From an uncultured Clostridium sp. (GTDB taxonomy: Bacteria > Bacillota > Clostridia > Lachnospirales > Lachnospiraceae): a DNA stretch of 8,052 bases. A model generated the notes under the pieces. The model did no database searches and was not told the DNA's origin. It saw only the letters and a list, made by a program, of their open reading frames with translations. The translations under genes were made by a program, and so were the position numbers. The stretch lies in the NCBI GenBank assembly GCA_900552885.1, contig USBM01000093.1, positions 1 to 8,052 on the forward strand. Reading direction: 5' to 3'. Positions 1 to 7,905 of the stretch are shown one piece after another (positions within the stretch are counted from its first letter, which is position 1; each line of letters starts with the position of its first letter).

Positions 1-48
1 GTAGATATCCGTCTCCTTGGTGGTGCGCTTCACTTCTGCGATACGGTC
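1..48 (-). pseudogene. Possible HisB N-terminal fragment, no start codon
   Basis: Read on the - strand from 48 down to 1, the codons give DRIAEVKRTTKETDIY. This resembles the first residues of imidazoleglycerol-phosphate dehydratase (HisB, histidine biosynthesis), where an R-x-T-x-E-T-x-I pattern follows the start closely. The frame would run off the left edge into the rest of the enzyme. No in-frame ATG, GTG or TTG lies at the place where HisB should begin: the codons before it read A-G-D, and the frame stays open upstream through 76. If this is hisB, its start has been replaced or joined to other DNA somewhere around 49-75. The match covers only 16 codons, so chance is possible. The + strand is also open in the mirrored phase from position 1. 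Confidence 0.35.
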
Positions 49-75
49 ACCGGCAAAGAGAATCTCGGCAATCTT

Positions 76-261
76 ATGAACGCAACAAAACGTTTGGCAA
101 ATTATATAGCACAGCAGCATATTCCGGTGGAACGGGTGGCAAAAGATACGGGTGTTGCTATGGAGAAGATAGTTCCTGAGACAGATGCGATCCTTAAGGC
201 AGATGAATTTTTAGAATTATGCCTGTATCTTGGAATTCGACCGGAAGATATGGGTGAATAA
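76..261 (+). CDS. Small helix-turn-helix (XRE-like) protein, first gene of the operon
   Basis: This 61-residue protein has the helix pattern of a minimal Cro/C1-type HTH. Helix 1 is around residues 6-14, helix 2 around 18-25 (VERVAKDTG), a recognition-type helix starts near 28, and a last helix lies around 43-53 (ADEFLELCLYLGI). There is no effector domain, signal peptide or membrane segment. Its stop (259-261) lies two bases before the ATG of the next gene, so the two are almost certainly co-transcribed and probably translationally coupled. The obvious inferred role is autoregulator of the phosphorothioation operon, but a small structural partner cannot be excluded. The start at 76 is chosen because the sequence from M-N-A-T-K-R looks like a natural N terminus. 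However, no Shine-Dalgarno sequence precedes it and the frame is open back to position 1, so the native upstream sequence may be altered or missing. Confidence 0.7.
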   Translation: MNATKRLANYIAQQHIPVERVAKDTGVAMEKIVPETDAILKADEFLELCLYLGIRPEDMGE

Positions 262-263
262 GA

Positions 264-1982
264 ATGATTACATATCAATGTGATAGAGACAATATAGAGT
301 GTACAAGCAGTATATGTCCGGTTTGTGGGGGACGGGCCAGGTTAGTACGGACGGACATTTTCTGGTGTGAAGACTGTCAGGTGCCGCTTTTTGAGGAACA
401 ATGCGGATGTTGTGGGAAGATGGGAAGAAGAATCGGTTCGGATATCAGACCGGTATTTCCTGAGGAACGTCTTTTGATGGAGACAGTGTCAGGACAGCCG
501 ATGAAGTATCAGAAGGATTCAGTATGGAATGCTGCGGGAAACCGGTATTATGTGAATGGGAAGAATGTTCCTTTTTCGATAAAGCAGTTGGCCGCCTTAG
601 ATGCGGATGTTATAAGGCAGCAGATCAGAGAGCGGGAAGAAGAGAATACATATGAATATTTTGATCGTATGATAGAGCGTTTTGTGAGGGCGAATCGGAA
701 TCGTTATGAAGAGATCGTATCAGAGGCAACAACGTATATTCGGGATATGACACAGGGATATGATGCAAGAGATATGTTTGTGTCTTTTAGTGGTGGTAAG
801 GATTCGACGGTGACGGGGGACCTGGTGACAAGAGCGTTAGCGAATCCAAGGATACTGCACATTTTTGGGGATACGACATTGGAGTTTCCGGAGACTTATG
901 CGTATGTAGAACGTTTCAAGAAAGCACATAGTAAGACGACACCGGTGCTTTCTTCCAGAAATAAGGATAAGGACTTTGAACAGTTGTGTCAGCTACTAGG
1001 CCCACCAAGCCGTGTTATGCGGTGGTGTTGTACGATATTTAAGACCGGGGCAATTACAAGAAAGATACAGACGTTATTTGGCAAGAAAGAGCGTATTGTA
1101 TCCTTTTACGGAATACGAAGAAGTGAGTCGGCAAGCAGGAGTAAGTATGATCGGGAATCGAACAGTCCGAAGATTGCCAAGCAGCTTACCGTATCGCCGA
1201 TCATTGACTGGCTGGATTTTGATGTGTGGCTATATCTGTCGACAACAGGAATCGACTTTAACCGGGCATATCGCCTCGGGTATTCGCGTGTCGGATGCTG
1301 GTGTTGTCCGAACAATAGTGGCTGGTCCGAATTCTTATCGAAAGTATATATGCCGGAACAGTCAAAGCATTTCCGGCAGATGTTAGTGGACTTTGCGGTG
1401 TCTGTCGGTAAGCCGGATGCGGAGGTTTATGTAGATACCGGCAAATGGAAAGCAAGACAGGGTGGGAACGGCTTGGAGTATGCTAAGAATGCAGTGGTGG
1501 AATTCACACCATGTGCAACGGAAGAGAATGCATTTAATTACGAGTTGTCAAAGCCGGTCACGAGAGAATTATATGAGCTGTTTAAGCCATTTGGTTTTTT
1601 GAATTACGAGATGGGCAATGCAAGACTTGGTGAAGTGTATGTATTGAACCGGCGGGGAGAAGTTGTGCTGAAACTGCAGGGGCGTATTGGAACGAATACA
1701 CTCAAAGTGACGATTCTTAATGTACACATTGCAGGAGCACGCTCTTTAAAGACAGCAGAAGAACGGGTGAAATGTCAGCTTACCAAGTATCAGATGTGTA
1801 TGGGCTGTCTTGCCTGCGAAGGGGTCTGCAAGCATGATGCAATCTCTATCCGAGAAGAGGACAACGGAAACATTGCTTATCAGATATCTGACGAACGTTG
1901 TGTCCGGTGTGGCGAATGTGTCGGACATTTCAATTCGGGATGTTATATGAGGAAGGTGTTAGCCACCAAGCGGGGGGTATAG
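264..1982 (+). CDS. sspD: SspD-like PAPS reductase/ATP-pyrophosphatase with zinc ribbon and ferredoxin domain
   Basis: This 572-residue protein is the likely sulfur-transfer enzyme of a DNA phosphorothioation system. The family uses ATP to activate DNA (adenylation with pyrophosphate release) before sulfur insertion. Three parts are visible. Residues 18-50 form a zinc ribbon with C18/C21, C35/C38 and C47/C49/C50. The core holds the PP-loop SGGKDS at 176-181, RWCCT at 253-257 and GCWCCPNN at 344-351. The cysteines around 255 and 345-348 are placed like the cluster-binding cysteines of DndC-type proteins. Residues 512-560 are a bacterial ferredoxin domain with two CxxCxxC motifs (512/515/518 plus C522; 546/549/552 plus C560), expected to hold two [4Fe-4S] clusters. 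The start at 264 follows the upstream stop by two bases with only a weak GGGTG at 252-256, which fits coupling. It could instead be named as a DndC relative; the neighbouring DUF4007 gene favours SspD. The family is clear, the symbol is inferred from context. Confidence 0.82.
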   Translation: MITYQCDRDNIECTSSICPVCGGRARLVRTDIFWCEDCQVPLFEEQCGCCGKMGRRIGSDIRPVFPEERLLMETVSGQPMKYQKDSVWNAAGNRYYVNGKNVPFSIKQLAALDADVIRQQIREREEENTYEYFDRMIERFVRANRNRYEEIVSEATTYIRDMTQGYDARDMFVSFSGGKDSTVTGDLVTRALANPRILHIFGDTTLEFPETYAYVERFKKAHSKTTPVLSSRNKDKDFEQLCQLLGPPSRVMRWCCTIFKTGAITRKIQTLFGKKERIVSFYGIRRSESASRSKYDRESNSPKIAKQLTVSPIIDWLDFDVWLYLSTTGIDFNRAYRLGYSRVGCWCCPNNSGWSEFLSKVYMPEQSKHFRQMLVDFAVSVGKPDAEVYVDTGKWKARQGGNGLEYAKNAVVEFTPCATEENAFNYELSKPVTRELYELFKPFGFLNYEMGNARLGEVYVLNRRGEVVLKLQGRIGTNTLKVTILNVHIAGARSLKTAEERVKCQLTKYQMCMGCLACEGVCKHDAISIREEDNGNIAYQISDERCVRCGECVGHFNSGCYMRKVLATKRGV

Positions 1983-2009
1983 CTTTTATAGTTTATATTG
2001 TGAATCTGC

Positions 2010-2049
2010 ACCTCTTGCTTTCTCACCGGTTACACCGGCTGCTTGAGGT
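2010..2049 (+). promoter_or_regulatory. Possible nested hairpin in the sspD-sspB gap
   Basis: ACCTC at 2010-2014 can pair with GAGGT at 2045-2049, and GC at 2017-2018 with GC at 2041-2042. Inside lies a second stem, CCGGT (2026-2030) with ACCGG (2034-2038), around a three-base loop. TT/TT mismatches and an uneven internal loop weaken the structure. The T-rich stretch that follows is broken by G and A, so it is not a classical intrinsic terminator. It could be a leaky terminator, a processing site or an attenuator that sets sspBCA levels below or apart from sspD. Seen by eye; no folding energy was calculated. Confidence 0.35.
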
Positions 2050-2115
2050 ATTTGTATGGTTATTTATATTTTAGATTTTGTTTTCGTATTATAGGAATAG
2101 GAAGGATTCAGTTGC
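2050..2115 (+). promoter_or_regulatory. AT-rich leader of sspB with ribosome site and weak promoter candidate
   Basis: The rest of the 133-base gap is strongly AT-rich and has no gene. A TATTAT at 2087-2092 could be a -10 box, but the sequence 17 bases upstream of it (TTATAT at 2064-2069) is a poor -35. An internal promoter is therefore only possible. GAAGGA at 2101-2106, nine bases before the ATG at 2116, is a good Shine-Dalgarno sequence and fixes the sspB start. Confidence 0.4.
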
Positions 2116-2976
2116 ATGACGAGAAAATATAAACTTAAGGGACATGAGACATTTATATTGCGGGAAGGCTGGCTGACGAAGGGATTGCAGGCGGTTACGG
2201 ATGATCCCATGGTCTTTACAGAGAATCATGGTGCAGATGCACTTGGAGTTGGTACGAATATGGCAAAGGCTATCCGCTATTGGATGAAGGCGGCAGGAAT
2301 CCTGCCGGAACGGGCAGGCAGAGAAAGTCATCTGACGGAACTTGGTCGGTTGTTGTATGAATATGATCCCTATATGGAAGATCCGTTTTCTTTATGGCTG
2401 GTACATTTAGGAATTACCGGCAATGAGGAAGGAGCAACATCATGGTATCTGTTCTTTCACAACATGGAAGAGGAATTTACGAAGGAAGAGTTGATTGATG
2501 AGATGACGGGCTGGTTGCTGGCCTATACCACGGAAGACAGATTATCGGCACGTTCGGTAAGGGATGATTGTAATGCATTGATCAGTATGTATTATGCAGA
2601 GAAGGATCGGGGATATGACCCGGAGGACAAGAAGGTCAGTCCGTTTACAAGCCTTGGGCTGCTGCGCAAAGTGGGAGAATCCTATCATCGGACACAGCCG
2701 AATCGTAAATCATTGCATCGGGATGTTGTGCTATACTGCATGATTCAGATGTTAGGAGCGGATTGGAAAAGCGTATCCATTGATGACCTTATGACAGGAA
2801 AGAATAGTCCCGGTAAGAGGTTGAATCTAAGCCGTACAGTACTTAACGCTTATCTGGATGAACTTGACAATGCAGAATGGATCACGGTGAATCGGACAGC
2901 AGGGCTGGATATGGTCTATTGTGCCAGAGCATTTACACCAGAGGAATTGGTACGGGAATATTATACACATCGATAG
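2116..2976 (+). CDS. sspB: DUF4007 protein, SspB-like
   Basis: This 286-residue protein has the two signatures of DUF4007 proteins. One is GHETFILREGWLTKG at residues 9-23. The other is LGVGTNMAKAIRYW at 43-56, a pattern that looks like a helix-turn-helix or winged-helix DNA-binding segment. In the Ssp system the DUF4007 protein is SspB, reported to act on DNA by nicking one strand so that sulfur can be placed there. No classical nuclease motif (HNH, PD-ExK, GIY-YIG) is evident here, so that activity is taken from the family and not seen. The C-terminal part (about 190-286) looks helical and contains another possible winged-helix stretch around 235-270. It has no membrane segments or signal peptide. 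It follows sspD after 133 bases and ends ten bases before sspC, whose ribosome site overlaps its stop codon. This suggests coupled, matched expression of B and C. Confidence 0.78.
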   Translation: MTRKYKLKGHETFILREGWLTKGLQAVTDDPMVFTENHGADALGVGTNMAKAIRYWMKAAGILPERAGRESHLTELGRLLYEYDPYMEDPFSLWLVHLGITGNEEGATSWYLFFHNMEEEFTKEELIDEMTGWLLAYTTEDRLSARSVRDDCNALISMYYAEKDRGYDPEDKKVSPFTSLGLLRKVGESYHRTQPNRKSLHRDVVLYCMIQMLGADWKSVSIDDLMTGKNSPGKRLNLSRTVLNAYLDELDNAEWITVNRTAGLDMVYCARAFTPEELVREYYTHR

Positions 2977-2986
2977 AGGGAAAGTT
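2976..2986 (+). promoter_or_regulatory. Ribosome binding site deciding the sspC start
   Basis: GAGGG at 2976-2980 overlaps the last base of the sspB stop codon and stands six bases before the ATG at 2987. The reading frame is open 22 codons further upstream to an ATG at 2921, but that start lies inside sspB without a ribosome site and would add an unstructured, out-of-frame-looking H/R-rich leader. The ATG at 2987 is therefore preferred. Confidence 0.75.
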
Positions 2987-5900
2987 ATGGAATTAAAGCA
3001 GGTTGTACAAGTAGATAATCGATTTCAGAAGTCTGTAAATCTGTTTCTGGATCTGGATAATCCGGACAAGGCAGCGGGATATATTCCTACGTTGTCTTCA
3101 CTGGGAGTTTTACGGCAGTATGTAACAAATATTGCAGAGCAGACACAGAATCGGGCAAATATATTGATCGGGCCATACGGTAAGGGCAAATCCCATCTGA
3201 TCCTGTTGCTGTTGCAACTGTTTCGAAAGAGTTCGTCTGCAAAGGTAGATGAGGTATTAGAACGAATTGCACAGGTTGAGGAAGAGACGGCAGCGTATAT
3301 CCGTCAGGTGAGACGGCAGACAAAGCCGTTACTTCCGGTATTAGTGGATGCGGGAGAAGAATCGCTTGATCAGGCATTTGCCAAGGCATTATATCGTGCT
3401 TTGGAACGGGATGGTCTGCAGTCGGTTACACCGGACACCTATTATTCAAAGGCAACCGAGAAGATTACAGAATGGAAGAAGAATTTTCCGAATACCTATG
3501 TACAGCTTGAAGAACATATGCAGCGAAGAAATATGACCGTGTCGCAGCTTTTAAAGAAGCTTAAGAGATTAGATACAGAAGCATTGCGTATCTTTATGGA
3601 TGAATATCCGCTTCTTACAGCCGGAAGTACATTTGAACCAATGTTAGTGACCCATGCAAGGGAGCTGTATCAAAGTGTCAATGCGGTGTTGTGTGAAGAA
3701 TATGGATATGGTGGAATCTATATTATTTTTGATGAATTCAGCAAGTATATCGAAGGATATCAGGGGGAAGGTTTTTCTGCAGATATGAAGGTAATCCAGG
3801 ATCTTTGTGAGCTGGCAGATAAGTCATCCTTAGAACAACAGCTTCATCTTACATTGATCGCACATAAGAGTATCCGGGAATATGGCAAGACGTTACCAAA
3901 GGAGCGGATGGATGCGTTTCGCGGAGTAGAGGGAAGACTGAAGGAGAACCTGTTTGTAGTATCGGCTAAGAATAATTACGAATTGATCCGACTGGCAATT
4001 CATAAATGCATGCCGGCATTTGAACAGGTCTATGCACTTTCTGCCTATCGGAAACTGGTAGAGGATTCATATCATCTGCCGTGTTTTGAAGAGTTGTTTC
4101 GAAAAGAAGACTATGAAGAGATTGTGGGATATGGCTGTTATCCGCTGACTCCGGCGGCAACCTATCTGTTGCTCCGCATCAGTGAAAAGATTGCACAAAA
4201 TGAGCGCACGATCTTTACCTTTATTGCGGGTAATCAGAAACATTCCCTGCGGGGCTATATTGGAGCGGCGAATCGTAAGATAGAAGACTATACCGGAGCA
4301 GATCTTGTCTATGATTATTTTGATAAATTATTGATGGAATCAGATCATAGCAGTCTCATTCATAATGAATGGCTGAAAGCAGACTATGCACTCGGACGGA
4401 TGAAGAACCGAAAAGCGCGCAAGGTGATCAAGGCACTTGCGTTGATTCAGATGGTACAGCAGCGGGAGCAGCTTCCTGCCAATGATATGGGAATCCGGTT
4501 AGCAGCGGGATTATCGGTAGAAGATTATGAGGAAGCCAGACAATTATTGATTCAGGAAGAGATCGTGTTGTATCGGTATGCCTTAGGAACCTATACCTTT
4601 AAGAATAATGTCGGTGTGGATGTGGAGAAAGAGATAGTAACGATCATGCACCGGAATTGTAAGAACTTAAATGTTGCCGAAAACATCCGGGATGTATCGG
4701 AGTTAGATTATATTCTGCCAAAGCGATATAATCAGCTCTTTTCGATGACCAGATTCTATCAGTATGAGTATATGAGTGTAGATCAGTTGCTTGCTCTGCC
4801 GAGTGCAGAACTGTTATTTCACAATGCATCTTCCAATGCACTTGGGACATCAGAGTTTGCAGACGGTAAGATCATCGCAATCCTGCGGATGCCGGAGGAA
4901 GATTTCGTATCGGAAGATGGCGAAGAGATTGCTGTAATTCAGAAAAAGATAGAACAATTAGCGGATGAGAGAGTGGTTGTTCTATATCCGGCAAAGGCAA
5001 AGTATTATGGTGCATTGCTTCAAAGATTAACCGCAGTTAAATATATGTTGTCAGACGAGCAGTTTATTGCGGATAATGTTGTGCTTGAACAGGAACTTCG
5101 CCTGTATGAAGAAGATCTTGCGAATGAGATCAATGTATTATTAGAGCAGGATTATATGATGGAAAGTGGGCGCTGTAAGGTGCTTCATTGTTCTATGCCG
5201 GAGGGAAGAACCATGACCGATCAGGCAGCATTTAATGTGTTCCTGAGCGAGATCTTATCGGAGTATTACGGAAGCACACCAAAGGTAAATAATGAATCGA
5301 TTAACCGGGAACATATCTCAGTACAGATCCGTAAGGCGAGAGATAAGGTGCTGACGAGGATATTGCAACGGGAGTCCTGTGAGGATTACCGAAAGGGAAC
5401 TGCACCGGATGCGACGATCTATCGTGCGGTGATGGTTCGAACCGGAATTGCAGACGGACAGACTACACCGGAAGTAGCGCAGGTGTTTGAACGGATTCAT
5501 GAATTTGTGGAACGTTCCTCTCATGGCAGAGAGTCTTTTGCTGAGCTTTATCAGACCTTGCAGGGAGAACCATATGGTGTGAGACGCGGTGTGATCCCGA
5601 TCTTTCTTGCAAAAGTGTTTGCGGAATTGATGGACATGCCGGTCATATATGCAAATGGAAAAGAGCTATCCTTAGATTGTAATGTTCTTAATAATATTAA
5701 TGACAATCCAAAAGAATATTCCTTGTATGTAGAGGTGGCAACGATTCAGAAAGAACAGTATCTGACCGGATTGGAACGGTTATTTGCAGAGGATCTGAAT
5801 GCTGATCGAAAGGGAAACCGGTTAGAACAGATCATTGTAAGGATGCAGCGGTGGTATCGAAGTCTGCCACAGTGTGTGCGGATCGCGGATTACGAACAGT

Positions 5901-6643
5901 TGGAGGACAGAGGATATGAGTTGCATTTTGAAGAAGCAGAACGCCGGCTTGTTCGTCTGTGGAACCGGAAATTGCAGAAATTTGAATTGAATGCCAGAGA
6001 TTTTCTTTTTGCAGATATACCGGAAACCGTAATGGGGGATGATGACGCACAAGATGATATTGCAATGTGTGTGAATAATTTAACTACGGTTAAAAATGGG
6101 ATGGATAACCTCCTTGGAAAAATGAAACAGGAGGCATTACGGATAACGAAGACTATTTTTGGCGGTAAAGAAGAGGATAATATCAATAATTGTCTGAAAG
6201 ACTGGTATAGCAGACAGAGTGAACAGGCAAAGAATTATCTGCATAATACACAGATCAGCAGTTTCATGGGTTACATAGAACAGATGAATACCCATGATGA
6301 GGAACAGATCATCAGTAAACTTTCCAAGATTGCGATTGATGTATATGTAGAGGACTGGAATGCGGAATCATTTACGGGATATACAGAGACGATGCAGGCA
6401 ATCCGACTTGAAGTGGAGGGCATGAAGGATGCAGATCCGGTAAGCACGGAAGGACAACACAGTATTGAGTTCACCAACAGCCGGGGACAGCGGATCAAGA
6501 AGTATTTTCAGACAGAGGAAGACAGTACCAGTTATTTCTTAAAGAATGCCATGGAAGAGGCCATGGATGAATTTGGGGAGACATTAGAGGTAAACCAGAA
6601 GGTAAGCGTGCTGATGTCGATGTTGGAGAATTTGTTAAGTTAG
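2987..6643 (+). CDS. sspC: Large P-loop ATPase, SspC-like
   Basis: This 1218-residue protein has a P-loop NTPase domain near its N terminus. Walker A is GPYGKGKS at residues 62-69, and Walker B is a hydrophobic strand ending in D249-E250 (YIIFDEF). A strand with T289-L-I-A-H-K294 sits where a sensor 1 would be. The general form (N-terminal ATPase followed by a very long helical region) is shared with large defence ATPases such as BrxC/PglY of BREX. Beside DUF4007, the PP-loop enzyme and the desulfurase, it fits SspC, the ATPase that the Ssp modification complex requires. Around 505-540 there is a winged-helix-like stretch, and around 640-740 a charged helical, probably coiled-coil, region. 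The remaining 480 residues show no motif I recognise. No transmembrane segment or signal is seen, so it is cytoplasmic. It probably powers assembly or movement of the modification complex on DNA; that role is inferred. Confidence 0.75.
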   Translation: MELKQVVQVDNRFQKSVNLFLDLDNPDKAAGYIPTLSSLGVLRQYVTNIAEQTQNRANILIGPYGKGKSHLILLLLQLFRKSSSAKVDEVLERIAQVEEETAAYIRQVRRQTKPLLPVLVDAGEESLDQAFAKALYRALERDGLQSVTPDTYYSKATEKITEWKKNFPNTYVQLEEHMQRRNMTVSQLLKKLKRLDTEALRIFMDEYPLLTAGSTFEPMLVTHARELYQSVNAVLCEEYGYGGIYIIFDEFSKYIEGYQGEGFSADMKVIQDLCELADKSSLEQQLHLTLIAHKSIREYGKTLPKERMDAFRGVEGRLKENLFVVSAKNNYELIRLAIHKCMPAFEQVYALSAYRKLVEDSYHLPCFEELFRKEDYEEIVGYGCYPLTPAATYLLLRISEKIAQNERTIFTFIAGNQKHSLRGYIGAANRKIEDYTGADLVYDYFDKLLMESDHSSLIHNEWLKADYALGRMKNRKARKVIKALALIQMVQQREQLPANDMGIRLAAGLSVEDYEEARQLLIQEEIVLYRYALGTYTFKNNVGVDVEKEIVTIMHRNCKNLNVAENIRDVSELDYILPKRYNQLFSMTRFYQYEYMSVDQLLALPSAELLFHNASSNALGTSEFADGKIIAILRMPEEDFVSEDGEEIAVIQKKIEQLADERVVVLYPAKAKYYGALLQRLTAVKYMLSDEQFIADNVVLEQELRLYEEDLANEINVLLEQDYMMESGRCKVLHCSMPEGRTMTDQAAFNVFLSEILSEYYGSTPKVNNESINREHISVQIRKARDKVLTRILQRESCEDYRKGTAPDATIYRAVMVRTGIADGQTTPEVAQVFERIHEFVERSSHGRESFAELYQTLQGEPYGVRRGVIPIFLAKVFAELMDMPVIYANGKELSLDCNVLNNINDNPKEYSLYVEVATIQKEQYLTGLERLFAEDLNADRKGNRLEQIIVRMQRWYRSLPQCVRIADYEQLEDRGYELHFEEAERRLVRLWNRKLQKFELNARDFLFADIPETVMGDDDAQDDIAMCVNNLTTVKNGMDNLLGKMKQEALRITKTIFGGKEEDNINNCLKDWYSRQSEQAKNYLHNTQISSFMGYIEQMNTHDEEQIISKLSKIAIDVYVEDWNAESFTGYTETMQAIRLEVEGMKDADPVSTEGQHSIEFTNSRGQRIKKYFQTEEDSTSYFLKNAMEEAMDEFGETLEVNQKVSVLMSMLENLLS

Positions 6644-6656
6644 GATGCAATCCGAT

Positions 6657-6664
6657 AGGTGGTG
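6657..6664 (+). promoter_or_regulatory. Ribosome binding site of sspA
   Basis: AGGTGGTG ends six bases before the ATG at 6671. A nearer upstream ATG at 6665 is followed at once by a TAG stop, so 6671 is the only reasonable start. Confidence 0.65.
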
Positions 6665-6670
6665 ATGTAG

Positions 6671-7828
6671 ATGAAAGCAGGACTATATTTTGATAATGCA
6701 GCAACCACATATCCAAAGCCGGAGGATGTCTATCAGGCAATGGATGAGACGGCAAGATGGATGGGTGTTAATGCCGGAAGAGGTGGGTATGAGGCGGCAA
6801 GACAGGCAAGCCAGTTGATCGAAGATACGCGGGCACTGGTGCTTCAATATATTAAGACACAGCCGGATGCACAGGTTGTGTTTGCGGCATCCGCAACGCT
6901 TGCTATGAATCTGGTGATTGGCGGAATCGAGTGGAAGGATTCAGATGTGGTGTATGTATCCCCGTTTGAGCATAATGCAGTTGCAAGAACACTATATGCT
7001 TATCAGAAAAGGTTCGGTTTCACGGTCTTAGAACTGCCAATCGATGAAGACCGCTTACAACTGGATTTGAATCGGATTCGTTATGCATTTGCCAAGAATT
7101 CACCGGATTATGTATTTATGAGCCATGTGAGTAATGTGACAGGATATATTCTGGAGATGGAAGAAGTGGGAAGTCTGGCACATGAAAAAGGCGCAAAAGT
7201 GATCGTGGATGCGTCACAGTCCTGCGGATTGCTGCCAATCGATGTTCGAAATGGAACGATTGATATTGTGGTGTTTGCCGGGCATAAGACAATGTATGGG
7301 CCATTTGGCATCGGGGGCTATGTGAATCATACAGGTGTTTCTCTGCAACCGCTTCTATATGGGGGAACCGGAACCGATTCGTTGAATCTTGACATGCCGC
7401 AGGGAATATCCGGGTTAGAGCCGGGGAGCCCGAATATTGTTGCAATCAGTGGATTGCGTGCGGGACTCCTTTACCTGCAAGAACATACACAACTGGAACA
7501 AAAGGAACGGGAGCTGACCCAGTATCTGGTGTCATGCATGGAACATGTGCCATACGTTCACCTGTATTTGCCATCCGATCGAAGTCGTCATATCAGTATG
7601 GTGGCATTTAATATAGAGGGCTACAAGTCAGACGAAGTCGGTATGATATTAGATCAAGACTATGGAATTGCGGTTCGCACCGGATACCATTGTGCACCGT
7701 TCATCCACAAATACCTGAAAGATAAGGAGAGTCTGGGAGTGGTTCGGGCCAGTATTGGCTGCTTTACCACAAAAGAGGATGTGGATGTGTTGGTGAATGC
7801 GGTGAAGGAGATTGCGGAGGAGGGATAA
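6671..7828 (+). CDS. sspA: PLP-dependent cysteine desulfurase, SspA-like
   Basis: This 385-residue class V aminotransferase-fold enzyme removes sulfur from L-cysteine as an enzyme persulfide, giving alanine, and passes the sulfur on. The N terminus has the usual YFDNAATTYPKP. H152 (SHVSNVTG) should stack on the PLP ring. D180 and Q183 (VDASQS) bind the cofactor, and K206 (AGHKTMYGP) forms the Schiff base. The catalytic cysteine is C341 in RTGYHCAP, a short active-site loop of the SufS-like (group II) type. The length is normal and all key residues are present. It begins 27 bases after sspC and is the last gene of the operon; no terminator is visible after it. As a dedicated desulfurase for the modification enzymes, it would load sulfur onto the SspD-like protein. 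A housekeeping role in FeS or thio-cofactor synthesis is possible from sequence alone, but no scaffold gene is nearby. Confidence 0.88.
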   Translation: MKAGLYFDNAATTYPKPEDVYQAMDETARWMGVNAGRGGYEAARQASQLIEDTRALVLQYIKTQPDAQVVFAASATLAMNLVIGGIEWKDSDVVYVSPFEHNAVARTLYAYQKRFGFTVLELPIDEDRLQLDLNRIRYAFAKNSPDYVFMSHVSNVTGYILEMEEVGSLAHEKGAKVIVDASQSCGLLPIDVRNGTIDIVVFAGHKTMYGPFGIGGYVNHTGVSLQPLLYGGTGTDSLNLDMPQGISGLEPGSPNIVAISGLRAGLLYLQEHTQLEQKERELTQYLVSCMEHVPYVHLYLPSDRSRHISMVAFNIEGYKSDEVGMILDQDYGIAVRTGYHCAPFIHKYLKDKESLGVVRASIGCFTTKEDVDVLVNAVKEIAEEG

Positions 7829-7852
7829 GAAAAGGGTGCAGCAATCATGTTT

Positions 7853-7881
7853 TATACATCTAAAAAATTGGAGAATATAAT
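7853..7881 (+). promoter_or_regulatory. Candidate sigma-A promoter of the DUF262 (sspE-like) gene
   Basis: A perfect TATAAT at 7876-7881 is preceded, with a 17-base spacer, by TATACA at 7853-7858, which matches four of the six bases of TTGACA. Transcription would start near 7888, giving a leader of about 18 bases that contains GGAGG (7893-7897), eight bases before the ATG at 7906. This would let the restriction gene be expressed apart from the modification operon. Confidence 0.6.
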
Positions 7882-7905
7882 TGATAAAATACGGAGGTAC
7901 TACGG

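Noticed and set aside
1..75. Reading the HTH gene as continuing from position 1 on the + strand
   Set aside because: The frame is open, but these 25 codons do not resemble an HTH N terminus and the other strand fits HisB better; the start at 76 is kept with reserve.
1012..1386. Open + frame inside sspD, and several - strand open frames of 60-110 codons across the window
   Set aside because: All lie over strongly supported genes, lack ribosome sites and show no recognisable protein pattern; they are shadows.
2921..2986. 22-codon upstream extension of the ATPase gene
   Set aside because: It lies inside sspB in another frame, has no ribosome site, and a good site stands before the ATG at 2987.
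2987..6643. BREX locus, because the ATPase resembles BrxC/PglY in form
   Set aside because: No PglZ phosphatase, BrxL protease or PglX methyltransferase is in the window, and the neighbours are sulfur-transfer genes.
264..7828. Classical Dnd (double-strand phosphorothioation) system
   Set aside because: The PP-loop enzyme is DndC-like, but no DndB, DndD (SMC-like) or DndE is present; DUF4007 plus the large ATPase fit Ssp better.
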